Shown here: positions 34,203 to 42,867 of the stretch, one piece after another
Layout of the letters: every line of letters starts with the position of its first letter
Numbering within the stretch: the first letter of the stretch is position 1
Source of the DNA: Bacillus_BD oryzisoli_A
GTDB lineage: Bacteria > Bacillota > Bacilli > Bacillales > Cytobacillaceae
Assembly (NCBI RefSeq): GCF_043641075.1
Contig: NZ_JBHZRC010000001.1
Coordinates: forward strand, 1,817,532 to 1,881,531
Direction: 5' to 3'
DNA length: 64,000 nt
The notes under the pieces: generated by a model
Database searches by the model: none
Seen by the model: the letters and a program-made list of their open reading frames with translations, nothing else
Told to the model about the DNA's origin: nothing
Program-made: the position numbers and the translations under genes

Positions 34203-35147
34203 TTAGTGAAGGTAATATTCTTTTAGCCATTTCTCCATTATGTCGAAAAGGTCCGTATCGATTGGCTGGTCAAATAGTGTTTTATATTCCTTTATTAAAG
34301 TAAGCATTTTATGCTCTTTCGTATATTTACGTAGAATATGATTCATATCATGAATGATATGCCACTCTGATTCTCCTTTTACCATTCCTGCTATTTTTTC
34401 TGCATGGTCTGGTGGTACTTGTATATCTTTATCCCCTGTAATAGCGAGCGTAGGACAGGTTACTTTCTGTAAGTACTCGCAGACATCATAATCGTATTGC
34501 TCCCGCATCCATTTCGCGTTTATTTTCGTACCTTTAATTTTTAACGTATCTTCCGTAGAATTCAGGATTTTAGCCATTACTGCATCCTGCTGTTTCTGTG
34601 CTTTTGCAGCTACTTTCAAAAGTTTAAATAACCAGCCTTTAAAGCCCCTTGTTTCTTTAATCTCTTTCATCGCCATTTCAAACTGTTTTGGCAATAAAGC
34701 CTTTGAGGAATCTGCGGCTCCAGCCAACAGCATTAATCCTGCAGCCGGCTCCTGATCATGGACTGCGGGTGCAAGCAAGGCACCCTCACTATGTCCTAAT
34801 AGTATGACTGAATTGGGATCTACACGATGATCCATTTTTAAAAACCTAACACATGCTGCAGCGTCATCAATGAGGTCCTTTACACCTGCTGTGTAATAAT
34901 CACCGCCGCTTTCATGTGTACCCCTTTTATCATAACGAAGAGTAATAAAACCATTGGATGTAAAGAACTCTGCTAAATCCTTATAAATGTTGATTACTAT
35001 TCCTTTGTCATTACCGTCTCTGTTCGTCGTCCCTGTCCCAGGAATAATCAAAATAGCCGGATTTTTTTCTTTTAAGTCGGTTGGAATGGTTAACGTGCCC
35101 TTTAGCGTATATTGACCTTCAATCGTAACATCTATATTTTGGCTCAT
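34203..35147 (-). CDS. Alpha/beta hydrolase
   Basis: A 314-residue cytoplasmic serine hydrolase. The nucleophile elbow GHSEG has Ser120; later TGDKDIQVPPDH supplies the acidic residue and MNHIL the likely catalytic His. The N-terminal segment resembles dienelactone-hydrolase/peptidase-like enzymes (LIIPGTGTTNRDGND). The substrate is unknown. It starts 12 bp after the stop codon of the regulator gene at 35160, with GGAGG before the ATG, so the two form an operon. A role connected to the regulator's signal is likely but not shown. Confidence 0.88.
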   Translation of the reverse strand: MSQNIDVTIEGQYTLKGTLTIPTDLKEKNPAILIIPGTGTTNRDGNDKGIVINIYKDLAEFFTSNGFITLRYDKRGTHESGGDYYTAGVKDLIDDAAACVRFLKMDHRVDPNSVILLGHSEGALLAPAVHDQEPAAGLMLLAGAADSSKALLPKQFEMAMKEIKETRGFKGWLFKLLKVAAKAQKQQDAVMAKILNSTEDTLKIKGTKINAKWMREQYDYDVCEYLQKVTCPTLAITGDKDIQVPPDHAEKIAGMVKGESEWHIIHDMNHILRKYTKEHKMLTLIKEYKTLFDQPIDTDLFDIMEKWLKEYYLH

Positions 35148-35159
35148 GTTTACATCCTC

Positions 35160-35693
35160 CTAATCGGCTTCCGGAATAATGATTGTTGAAATATAACGTT
35201 TCTTTCTTTCAGGACTTGGCTTATTGGCAGAGGCCTTTTGAAAAATCTTTGCCATTTCAATAAAAAAGTCCTGAAATTCCTCATCACTTAAATAAAAGGC
35301 TGTCTGCCTATACGCTACTCCATCACGCTCTAAATCAATTTTTTCCTGCTCCAGATAACTCTCAAATTGAGCTAATAAATGCGTTGTAAATAACATAAAA
35401 TACTGGATGTGCTCTTCTTTAGACACATTGTTTACATCCTTTGTCGTGATACTTGCTTCAAGCGGATTTAAGGAATAAACCTTTTCTATTGTTCCTCTAA
35501 TTGGTTTTTCGTCGCTAATAATTAATATATTTGCTTTTACAAGTGTATCTAGCTGGCGGTAAAGAGTTGCTTGAGCGATTTCCGGCAAGAGCTGTGCAAG
35601 CTCCTTGGCAGTTCTTACATCACCACCAAGAAACTTTTGAATAATTCTTAAACGGACAGGATGCAGTAATATATCAATTTTTCGTTCTTTCAT
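35160..35693 (-). CDS. ArsR-like winged-helix transcriptional regulator
   Basis: A 177-residue regulator with an N-terminal winged helix (residues about 5-75; ILLHPVRLRIIQKFL then TAKELAQLLPEIAQATLYRQLDTL) and a helical C-terminal effector or dimer region. It resembles ArsR/HTH_20-type proteins. It is the first gene of an operon with the hydrolase. The promoter carries a palindrome within the -35/-10 spacer, so self-repression is probable. The inducer is unknown. Confidence 0.85.
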   Translation of the reverse strand: MKERKIDILLHPVRLRIIQKFLGGDVRTAKELAQLLPEIAQATLYRQLDTLVKANILIISDEKPIRGTIEKVYSLNPLEASITTKDVNNVSKEEHIQYFMLFTTHLLAQFESYLEQEKIDLERDGVAYRQTAFYLSDEEFQDFFIEMAKIFQKASANKPSPERKKRYISTIIIPEAD

Positions 35694-35725
35694 GTTAAAT
35701 CACCTTTTTATTATTTATATTGATT

Positions 35726-35755
35726 ATATTATCATATTTGATAACATAATGTCAA
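35726..35755 (-). promoter_or_regulatory. Promoter and palindromic operator of the regulator-hydrolase operon
   Basis: On the minus strand TTGACA (35755-35750) and TAATAT (35731-35726) are 18 bp apart. The spacer holds TTATCATATTTGATAA (35729-35744), a perfect 6-4-6 inverted repeat that overlaps the -10 by three bases. A repressor bound here would block the polymerase directly. The divergent gene at 35894 may also be affected. Confidence 0.65.
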
Positions 35756-35893
35756 AAATAGAAAGTGTTTTTTATGTAAGGATGAAATTACTATCTATTG
35801 GTGATTATCCCTTACATGATTATAGACATTTTTAACACAATAATCATGTATGGCATATAAGCCTGCAACTATGAAGTGGAGGTCATTCATAAG

Positions 35894-36562
35894 ATGATGA
35901 ATAATCAACAGCTAGGAATGATGAATAATCAACAACAAGGAATGAATCAACAGCCTGTGCTTAACAACCAAGCAATGATGCAAAATATGCAGCGGCAATC
36001 AGATACGAAACACGGTGGACATGAAATGATGGATGTTCATGAAGTTTTAAGCTGTACTATTTCGACATTGGATCAATATTTACTCTATAAGCAGCATGTA
36101 AAGGATCCTGAATTATTGGATATCATTAACCGTCAGCACCAATTTATGCTGACTACCTACAATATCTTAACGGAATGCTTCAAATCCGGTATGAACCCAT
36201 CACAGCCTACTTCCAGTTATAAAATGACACAATCAAACGACGTGGCTTACGGCTTAACTCCAAGTCAGCCAAGAAAGCCGAAAATGGATCCATCCGAAAT
36301 TGGAGATCGCTGTATTTCAAATTATATGCTGGGATTAATTAAGGCTGATGCAAATGGACTTACACGAGCAGCACTTGAAGTTACAAACCCTGTGGTCCGA
36401 AGGGTAATGGCCGATTCTGTACCAAACTATATCGAGATGGCGTATGAAATATTCCAGTATCAGAACAAGCATCAATACTACCAAGTAGCACAGTTGTCAG
36501 AACAAGATATGCAGCTAGTATTAAACAGCTATACAACGACCACCGGTCAAACTCTTCAATAA
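35894..36562 (+). CDS. CotF-family spore coat protein
   Basis: A 222-residue protein with a Gln/Asn/Met-rich N-terminal 45 residues (repeated MMNNQQ) followed by a four-helix-type CotF domain. It includes HEVLSCTISTLDQYLLYKQHVKDPELL and a duplicated-looking second part, ISNYMLGLIKADANGLTRAALEVTNPVVR. CotF-like proteins are coat components and related small ferritin-like folds. The start is taken as the ATG at 35894 after GGAGG; the in-frame GTG at 35876 has no site of its own. Monocistronic. Confidence 0.87.
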   Translation: MMNNQQLGMMNNQQQGMNQQPVLNNQAMMQNMQRQSDTKHGGHEMMDVHEVLSCTISTLDQYLLYKQHVKDPELLDIINRQHQFMLTTYNILTECFKSGMNPSQPTSSYKMTQSNDVAYGLTPSQPRKPKMDPSEIGDRCISNYMLGLIKADANGLTRAALEVTNPVVRRVMADSVPNYIEMAYEIFQYQNKHQYYQVAQLSEQDMQLVLNSYTTTTGQTLQ

Positions 36563-36582
36563 TGAAAAAGTCCAGGTACTAA

Positions 36583-36610
36583 TAAATGCTCTCCTATAGG
36601 AGAGCATTTA
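36583..36610. terminator. Hairpin between cotF-like and yczE-like genes
   Basis: A perfect 12-bp stem TAAATGCTCTCC / GGAGAGCATTTA with a 4-base loop between convergent genes. T runs are short, so its strength is uncertain. Confidence 0.6.
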
Positions 36611-37210
36611 ACTGATTGTGTAAAGCTTATGCGATAACTGATTAAAAAATTGAATGATCGTTCCGATACAAACCACCAACACAATCGTACCGGCTCCAAT
36701 TTTACCACCGACTATGATTCCAATGATAATAAAGGTAATCTCAAGGATCGTTCTTGATACCATTAAGCTTAATTGAAACCTTTCACATAAAGCAACCATC
36801 ATGCCATCATATGGCATCCTTGGCAAATTAGGCGTTAAATAAATCCCTACTCCAATTCCTATTAATAATACACCTAACAGAAAACACGACCACCTTAATA
36901 TAGGGGTACTTAAGAATAATTCTAAGTCAGAAAATATTATTTCCATCCAAAAATCAACAACTAGGCCCCAAAATACCATTGTAATAACGGACTCAAACTC
37001 CGGCCTCTTCTTTAAGAGGAATGAATTAAATAATAAGAACAATCCCTGTGAAATAATAACCCATGTTCCAAAGGTAAAACCTGACTTTTCTGCTAAAACC
37101 ATTAACACTACATCCTGAGGACCAGCTCCCGCATTAGACTTCAGGATAAACGTAACACCCAAACAAGCGATGCTGATGCCAATCACATAAAATAATATTT
37201 TTTTCCCCAT
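36608..37210 (-). CDS. YczE/YitT family membrane protein
   Basis: A 200-residue membrane protein with five to six hydrophobic segments. It contains the family pattern KSNAGAGPQDVVLM and LTPNLPRMPYDGMMVAL, typical of YczE/YyaS proteins. The family function is not known; B. subtilis YczE affects antibiotic production. The ATG at 37210 follows GAGGGGAG. It is distinct from the YitT protein at 19813 but belongs to the same broad fold. It converges on the cotF-like gene. Confidence 0.82.
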   Translation of the reverse strand: MGKKILFYVIGISIACLGVTFILKSNAGAGPQDVVLMVLAEKSGFTFGTWVIISQGLFLLFNSFLLKKRPEFESVITMVFWGLVVDFWMEIIFSDLELFLSTPILRWSCFLLGVLLIGIGVGIYLTPNLPRMPYDGMMVALCERFQLSLMVSRTILEITFIIIGIIVGGKIGAGTIVLVVCIGTIIQFFNQLSHKLYTIS

Positions 37211-37388
37211 GTCTCTCCCCTCTGCACATTATTTCGAATCTATTTATTGTTATAAACTATACAGCTTTTCCATTATTTATTCCGATTAACTGGCTGACTC
37301 CGTTTTTTGTATATGCCTCCACTCGCATATTGAATTCCGATTATGATAAGATTCTCTGTAGATATATTTGTTACAGGAGGAAATGTAA

Positions 37389-38423
37389 ATGACAAAGTTT
37401 CGCGGATTTATTGGTACATATACAAAAGGCAGCAGTGAAGGAATTTATACTTTCACCTTTAATACAGAATCTACAAAGGTTGAGGATATCAAGGTTGCAG
37501 CTAAAATAGAAAATCCTACTTATCTAACCATCAGTTCTGACCATCAGTATTTATATTCTGTTGCCAAGGACGGTGAAAACGGAGGAGTAGCATCCTTTTC
37601 TCTTAACAATATTACGGGTGAATTACAATTTCTAAATCAACAAACCGAAAAAGGGTCTCCCCCTTGTCATGTTAGCGTGAATCGAGATAACCACTATCTT
37701 TTATCAGGAAATTATCATAAGGGAACGGTAGAGGCATACATAATCGATCAAGAAAATGGAACAATTAATCCAGCTCCTTCTAAAATTCAGCATCAAGGAA
37801 GAAATACCGAGCAAATACCACATACACATTATGCGGCATTCACTCCGGATGAAAAATTTATATCAGTGATCGATTTAGGAATTGATCAGCTGATTACCTA
37901 TCAGTTACAAAATGGACAATTGACAGTAGTTAATCATATCGCCTTTCCAGCAGGAAGCGGTCCTCGTCATCTTGCCTTTCATCCAAATGGAAGGTTTGCC
38001 TATATAATGACCGAATTCAGTTCAGAGGTTATTGTCCTACAATATGATGCAAATAATGGAGCATTTAAAGAAATACAAACCATATCTGCTATACCTGCTG
38101 ATTTTACAGAGAATAATCAAGGCAGTGCCATCCAGCTTTCTTCTGACGGCCGATTCATATATGCAGGCAATCGCGGACATAACAGTATTGCCTTGTTCAG
38201 CATTGACCCTGAGACGTATAAGCTGACCTTTGTGGAGCACATCTCAACAGCAGGAGACTGGCCACGTGACTTTTCACTGGACCCGACGGAAGAATTTATG
38301 ATTGCTTCAAATCAAGAGTCGAGTAATCTAGCTGTATTTAAAAGAAACACTGACACTGGGAGACTGACATTGCTTCAATCCGATATTACTGTTCCACACC
38401 CAGTGTGTGTAAAGTTTATCTAA
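37389..38423 (+). CDS. 6-phosphogluconolactonase, beta-propeller type (YkgB-like)
   Basis: A 344-residue seven-bladed beta-propeller lactonase of the oxidative pentose phosphate pathway, as B. subtilis YkgB. Repeated blade motifs are visible, such as GSGPRHLAFHPNGRFAYI near residue 200 and DWPRDFSLDPTEEFMIASNQ near 300. It starts MTKFRGFIGTYTKGSSEGIY, typical of the family. GGAGG precedes the ATG. It is monocistronic with its own terminator. Confidence 0.9.
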   Translation: MTKFRGFIGTYTKGSSEGIYTFTFNTESTKVEDIKVAAKIENPTYLTISSDHQYLYSVAKDGENGGVASFSLNNITGELQFLNQQTEKGSPPCHVSVNRDNHYLLSGNYHKGTVEAYIIDQENGTINPAPSKIQHQGRNTEQIPHTHYAAFTPDEKFISVIDLGIDQLITYQLQNGQLTVVNHIAFPAGSGPRHLAFHPNGRFAYIMTEFSSEVIVLQYDANNGAFKEIQTISAIPADFTENNQGSAIQLSSDGRFIYAGNRGHNSIALFSIDPETYKLTFVEHISTAGDWPRDFSLDPTEEFMIASNQESSNLAVFKRNTDTGRLTLLQSDITVPHPVCVKFI

Positions 38424-38427
38424 AATT

Positions 38428-38465
38428 AAAATCGGCAGGTGCTCTTAGCACTGCCGATTTTTTCT
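38428..38465. terminator. Terminator between lactonase and yhbH
   Basis: Stem AAATCGGCA(G)GTGCT / AGCACTGCCGATTT with one bulge and a three-base loop, followed by T residues, between convergent genes. Confidence 0.85.
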
Positions 38466-39636
38466 ATGCATACTGCTTTGTCTCTCCTTCGTTTTTAAAG
38501 AAGCTCTTCATAGCATGAAAGACATCTGCCTTTTGCTTGAGGATATAATATTTGAAGTGTTCATTTTTGATGTTTTTGTAGGCGGACATAAGAGTTGAAT
38601 GTCGATTATACTGATTAACTTCACCATATCCGAACATACTCGATACCTTAATTAATTCCTCTACAAGCTTTACACAACGAGCATTATCAGAGGTCAAGTT
38701 ATCTCCATCAGAAAAATGAAATGGATAGATATTATACCGGTTTGGATGATATTTTTCCTCAATCAACTCAAGTGCTTTTCGATATGCAGATGAACAAATG
38801 GTTCCACCGCTTTCTCCTCTTGAAAAGAAATCCTCTTCTGAAACAACCTTTGCCTCCGTATGGTGAGCAATAAACTCAATTTCTACAGTTTCATATTTTG
38901 AACGCAAAAACCTGGTCATCCAAAAGAAAAAGCTTCTGGCCATGTACTTCTCCCATATTCCCATACTGCCGCTCGTATCCATCATAGCTAGAACCACTGC
39001 TTTTGAATCTGGTTTTACAATTTCGTTCCAGGTTTTAAACTTCAAATCCTCTTTATATATTGGATGAAATTTAGGTGTTCCTTTCATAGCATTTCGTTTA
39101 AAGGCAGACATCATCGTTCTTTTCTTATCGATATTACCCATTAATCCTGTCTTTCGAATATCATTAAATTCAATATCTTCAACAATATTCTCCTGTAACT
39201 CTTTCTTCTTTAAATTAGGAAGCTCTAATTGTTTAAATAATGCCTCTTCTAATTCCATTAAGGAAACCTCTGCCTCAAAATAATCTTCTCCAGGCTGGTC
39301 TCCTGCGCCCTGTCCTTTGCCAGGTCCCTTCTTTCCATCTGAACCATCACGTGCAACTACATCTCCTACTTTGCTATCCCCGTCGCCTTGACCCACATGT
39401 TTATTCTTATCATAGTTATAGCGGATCTTATATTCGTCAAGAGAACGAATCGGTATTTTTACAACTTCTCGGCCGTTTGACATAATAATACTCTCTTCTG
39501 TAATTAAATCGGGGAGATTATTACGTATCGCTTCTTGAACTTTTTCTTGATGCCGCTGTTGGTCATCGTGGCCTTTGCGATGGAGGGACCAATCTTCTTT
39601 GGAGATCACAAATTGATGGTTATCTTTATCGCTCAT
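38464..39636 (-). CDS. yhbH: Sporulation protein YhbH (UPF0229/DUF444)
   Basis: A 390-residue protein of the YhbH/YeaH family, made in the mother cell during sporulation in B. subtilis. The C-terminal half contains a von Willebrand A-like fold with the metal motif DTSGSMG (near residue 220). The middle has a Gly/Asp/Lys-rich linker (residues about 80-115). It usually sits directly after prkA; here two other genes intervene. AAGGAGGGG precedes the ATG at 39636. Its partner function with the PrkA kinase is known from the conserved gene pair but not explained. Confidence 0.94.
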   Translation of the reverse strand: MSDKDNHQFVISKEDWSLHRKGHDDQQRHQEKVQEAIRNNLPDLITEESIIMSNGREVVKIPIRSLDEYKIRYNYDKNKHVGQGDGDSKVGDVVARDGSDGKKGPGKGQGAGDQPGEDYFEAEVSLMELEEALFKQLELPNLKKKELQENIVEDIEFNDIRKTGLMGNIDKKRTMMSAFKRNAMKGTPKFHPIYKEDLKFKTWNEIVKPDSKAVVLAMMDTSGSMGIWEKYMARSFFFWMTRFLRSKYETVEIEFIAHHTEAKVVSEEDFFSRGESGGTICSSAYRKALELIEEKYHPNRYNIYPFHFSDGDNLTSDNARCVKLVEELIKVSSMFGYGEVNQYNRHSTLMSAYKNIKNEHFKYYILKQKADVFHAMKSFFKNEGETKQYA

Positions 39637-39710
39637 TTCAACCCCTCCTTAAAAAATAGTTGCTTTCATTTGCACATATTTACCTTTCACACATACAATA
39701 TCCCGAGTGA

Positions 39711-39830
39711 AAATTTCAGATAAATCGGTGGATTACTCTATCATATGCGGAAAGACAAAATAATTTACAAGTAATTTCATTATTGGATGAATTGCCTGAA
39801 GAAAAAGACAAGTTTTTTATAGCGCAGTGA
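39711..39830 (+). pseudogene. Possible gene remnant in the yhbH-dctP gap
   Basis: A frame of 39 codons, open from the TGA at 39708 to a TGA at 39828. It has no start codon, but the translation is protein-like (LSYAERQNNLQVISLLDELPEEKDKFFIAQ). A sigma-E-like -10 (CATACAAT, 39692-39699) lies just upstream on the same strand. It may be a decayed small gene or chance. I do not recognise the family. Otherwise this 270-bp gap only holds the dctP terminator. Confidence 0.2.
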
Positions 39831-39856
39831 TTCTTATCTCTTCTGTTAAAATCCTA

Positions 39857-39893
39857 AGCAAAAACCCGATGAACAATTTCACCGGGTTTTTAT
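39857..39893 (-). terminator. Terminator of dctP
   Basis: Stem around ACCCGGTGAA / TTCATCGGGT on the minus strand (one G-T type pair), followed by TTTTTG, just past the dctP stop codon. Confidence 0.8.
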
Positions 39894-39909
39894 CAATTAT
39901 TATACTTTC

Positions 39910-40935
39910 TTATTTTGAGGTTTCATTCATTAATTTATTAAATAATTCTTCCCCAACATCGCTTTTTACATCAGAATATATACTGCTCATAGCATTTTTA
40001 AATTCTTGTTTTTGCTCATCCGTATACTCTATAACTTCCATACCTTGTTCTTTTAACAACTGAAGCGCCGTTTCTTCATCTTCCCTCGATAACTGCCTAT
40101 TATACTCACGAGTTTCGTAAGCTGCATCACGAACCACCTGCTGCAGGTCTTCAGGAAGACTATCAAAAAACTCTTTATTAATAACCACTGGCCACGGTGA
40201 ATATGTATGGCCTGTTAACGATAAATATTTTTGTACTTCATAAAATTTCATTGAATACATAAGGGATAGTGGTGTTTCCTGTGCATCTACAGTATGACTC
40301 TCCAGAGCACTATATAATTCTGTAAAGGCAATTGGTGTTGCATTCGCTCCTGCTAAATCCCATGCCTTAATTTGCATGGGATTTTCTAATGTCCGCATAT
40401 TAATACCCGCTAGATCTGAAACATTTGCAATAGGTCTAATATTATTTGTTAAGTGCCGGAAACCGTTTTCCCAATAAGCCAGTCCAACTAATCCTTTATC
40501 CGCCATCGAATCAAGAACTTCCTGACCTACTTCACCATCTAATACTCTATGAGCTGTTTCTGAATCATTAAATAAATAAGGCAAATCCCAAACCGCCATG
40601 CTTTTAGTTACTGCATCCAAAGGCGCAGAAGCAGGAGCCATCATCGTTATTTCACCGAGCAGAAGCTTCTCCACCATTTCTCTTTCACCGCCAAGCTCGC
40701 CATTCGGATGAACTTCCACCTTAATTCTCCCATTACTATTTTTTTCAACCAGTTCTTTAAACTTTTCAAATGACTTTTGTCCAAAATGTTCCTTTGCAGC
40801 AGCATGCCCTGCAATAATCAAATAGGTATCTTTCTCATCTGCATCTTTACCTTTATTAGAAGAAGATTGACCACATGCAGCTAAAACCATTGCTATGCCC
40901 AAAATTAATACCAGCATGAATTTCCTTTTTCTCAT
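39910..40935 (-). CDS. dctP: TRAP transporter solute-binding lipoprotein, DctP-like
   Basis: A 341-residue lipoprotein that binds a carboxylate or similar substrate outside the membrane. The signal peptide ends in a lipobox VLAAC with Cys21, then a Ser/Lys-rich linker and the DctP fold (GELGGEREMVEKLLLGEI, GLAYWENGFRHLTNN, MRTLENPMQIKAWDLAGANATPIAF). No membrane subunits (dctQ/dctM) are adjacent, so transport alone is unlikely. It is 39 bp after the chemoreceptor gene in the same direction. It may therefore serve as a ligand sensor for that receptor, which is inference. Confidence 0.9.
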   Translation of the reverse strand: MRKRKFMLVLILGIAMVLAACGQSSSNKGKDADEKDTYLIIAGHAAAKEHFGQKSFEKFKELVEKNSNGRIKVEVHPNGELGGEREMVEKLLLGEITMMAPASAPLDAVTKSMAVWDLPYLFNDSETAHRVLDGEVGQEVLDSMADKGLVGLAYWENGFRHLTNNIRPIANVSDLAGINMRTLENPMQIKAWDLAGANATPIAFTELYSALESHTVDAQETPLSLMYSMKFYEVQKYLSLTGHTYSPWPVVINKEFFDSLPEDLQQVVRDAAYETREYNRQLSREDEETALQLLKEQGMEVIEYTDEQKQEFKNAMSSIYSDVKSDVGEELFNKLMNETSK

Positions 40936-40974
40936 GGAATGATACTCCCTTTGTCATCAGACTTTCTTCTACTT

Positions 40975-42666
40975 TTATAGCTTAAATTTAGAAATAATAA
41001 ATAGAAGATCCTCCGCCATTTTAGATAGAAATTGTGCCGATGCAGCCACTTCCTCCATTGCGGCAAACTGTTCTTGCGTCGCTGCAGCACTCTCTTGACT
41101 GTTATGGGAACTTTTCTCAGCAATCTCTGTCGCTTTTTCTATTGATTCCTTAATCCGGCTGCTTGCCCTTATCATCGTTTCTACAGACGAACTAACTTCA
41201 ACAACCTTTTCTGTCACTTTTCCCATTGCCTGAGAAATAGATTTGAATGCATGATAGGCCTCTTCTGTTTCTTTCAGACCCTGATCAACCTGCGTATTTT
41301 CCTGTTCCATCATTTGAACAGATTCCATTGTTTCAAGCTGGATATGGTGTATCATTTTTGTTATTTGACCTGCTGAACGTTTCGATTCCTCGGCCAGCTT
41401 TCTAACCTCTTCGGCAACAACGGCGAAACCTCTTCCATGTTCACCCGCTCTTGCAGCTTCAATAGCTGCATTTAAGGCAAGTAAATTCGTCTGTTCAGCA
41501 ACACCTGTAATGATTTCAATAATTTGGCTTATTTCATTTGAGCGCTCTCTTAATGAATGGATGGAATTGCTCGCCTTTGATACAGTTTGTTGGATTTGAT
41601 TCATTTGTCCTACAACATGGTCAATATACTTTTCTCCTTCACCAGTTAAATCGCTTGTCTTTTTCGTTAAATTCAGCATCTCCTCACTATTTTCTGCTAC
41701 CTGTTGAATGCCGTTATTCATATCATTGATTAAACTAGATAATGCTTTATATTGAATTAATTGCTGTTCGATGCCTTCCGCGCTGTCCTGCGTCATTCTC
41801 GATACCTGCTCGGCAGCAGAAGTGCTCTCTGCTGCACTAGCAGCCAATTCTTCACTACTTGACGCAACACTTGTCGATGATTCCTGAATTTGCCCTACCA
41901 CCATTCGCAAATCCTGTACCATTTTATTGTAGGAATCGTAAAGATCTCCCACCTCGTCATTTGATTTTTTCTTCAGCTTTTTGATATGTAAGTCTCCTTC
42001 TGCAACCTTATGAAGAACCTCTGCAGCCTGTTTTATCGGCTTTGATATTGAACGGCTCATTAGTATCGATAGAGCGACACCTAAACATACACTTACGATC
42101 CCTATTACTAGGACAAAAAGCTTTGTACTAGAAACTAAATCTGATGCTTCTTTAATCCCGCTAAATACAATTTTCTCCTGTCCTTTATCGAGTTCTGCAA
42201 TTTTTTTCTGGAAGACGTTTGAAATTGTTTTTCCTGATGTGTTCATTAAATTTTTATATCCGATTTCATCGCCTGCATTTTTCAGCTTTATTTCCTTTTG
42301 AACAATCTCATCGTTTCTTATCTGAAAAGCAGATAGTTGTTTAATAATCTCTATATCCTTCTCATTGTTGTATGCTTTTAGCATGTTTTTGAGGGTTTCT
42401 TTTGCCTGGGCCAGGTACTCATCATATTGTGCTACATATGTTTTATCACCTGTTAATAAGTAATTTTTTATTGCATTGGATTGATCAAAATAAAGGATCT
42501 GTAAATCTTTCGCAAACATTGCATTTTCTACGTTTTCTTCAATAAGCTGTTTGTAGGTATGCTCTGTAAAACTTATTCTATTAATTGAAATGAAACTGCC
42601 AATCACTAATAATAAAAGAATAAACAAAAATCCTGCTAATAGTTTTTTGCCTATTGTTAGTCCCAT
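40975..42666 (-). CDS. Methyl-accepting chemotaxis protein
   Basis: A 563-residue chemoreceptor. A first membrane segment is at about 8-28 and a four-helix-bundle extracellular sensor (4HB_MCP) at about 30-180. A second membrane segment is at about 182-204, a HAMP domain follows, then the signalling domain with its hairpin tip EQTNLLALNAAIEAARAGEHGRGF. The end is a plain coiled coil without a pentapeptide. It sits between prkA and dctP. Coupling with the DctP lipoprotein downstream would give binding-protein-dependent taxis; this is inferred from position only. Confidence 0.93.
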   Translation of the reverse strand: MGLTIGKKLLAGFLFILLLLVIGSFISINRISFTEHTYKQLIEENVENAMFAKDLQILYFDQSNAIKNYLLTGDKTYVAQYDEYLAQAKETLKNMLKAYNNEKDIEIIKQLSAFQIRNDEIVQKEIKLKNAGDEIGYKNLMNTSGKTISNVFQKKIAELDKGQEKIVFSGIKEASDLVSSTKLFVLVIGIVSVCLGVALSILMSRSISKPIKQAAEVLHKVAEGDLHIKKLKKKSNDEVGDLYDSYNKMVQDLRMVVGQIQESSTSVASSSEELAASAAESTSAAEQVSRMTQDSAEGIEQQLIQYKALSSLINDMNNGIQQVAENSEEMLNLTKKTSDLTGEGEKYIDHVVGQMNQIQQTVSKASNSIHSLRERSNEISQIIEIITGVAEQTNLLALNAAIEAARAGEHGRGFAVVAEEVRKLAEESKRSAGQITKMIHHIQLETMESVQMMEQENTQVDQGLKETEEAYHAFKSISQAMGKVTEKVVEVSSSVETMIRASSRIKESIEKATEIAEKSSHNSQESAAATQEQFAAMEEVAASAQFLSKMAEDLLFIISKFKL

Positions 42667-42808
42667 AACAAGTTCCCCTTTTATATTAATAAGGCAATTT
42701 TAACGCATCCGATATGTTATGGTCTGTGAGAAAAATAACAATTATCAGTCAAAATAAAACTTTTGACCTATTTCGATGCAGCCACTTTATTACGGAGGCC
42801 CATATGTA

Positions 42809-42848
42809 CATAAAAAGGCTACCCGTCATAGAAACGGATAGCCTTTCA
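42809..42848 (-). terminator. Terminator of prkA
   Basis: Stem AAGGCTACCCGT / ACGGATAGCCTT with one mismatch and a 7-base loop. On the minus strand TTTTTATG follows. Confidence 0.8.
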
Positions 42849-42867
42849 GCAATTATATATGGTCCTA

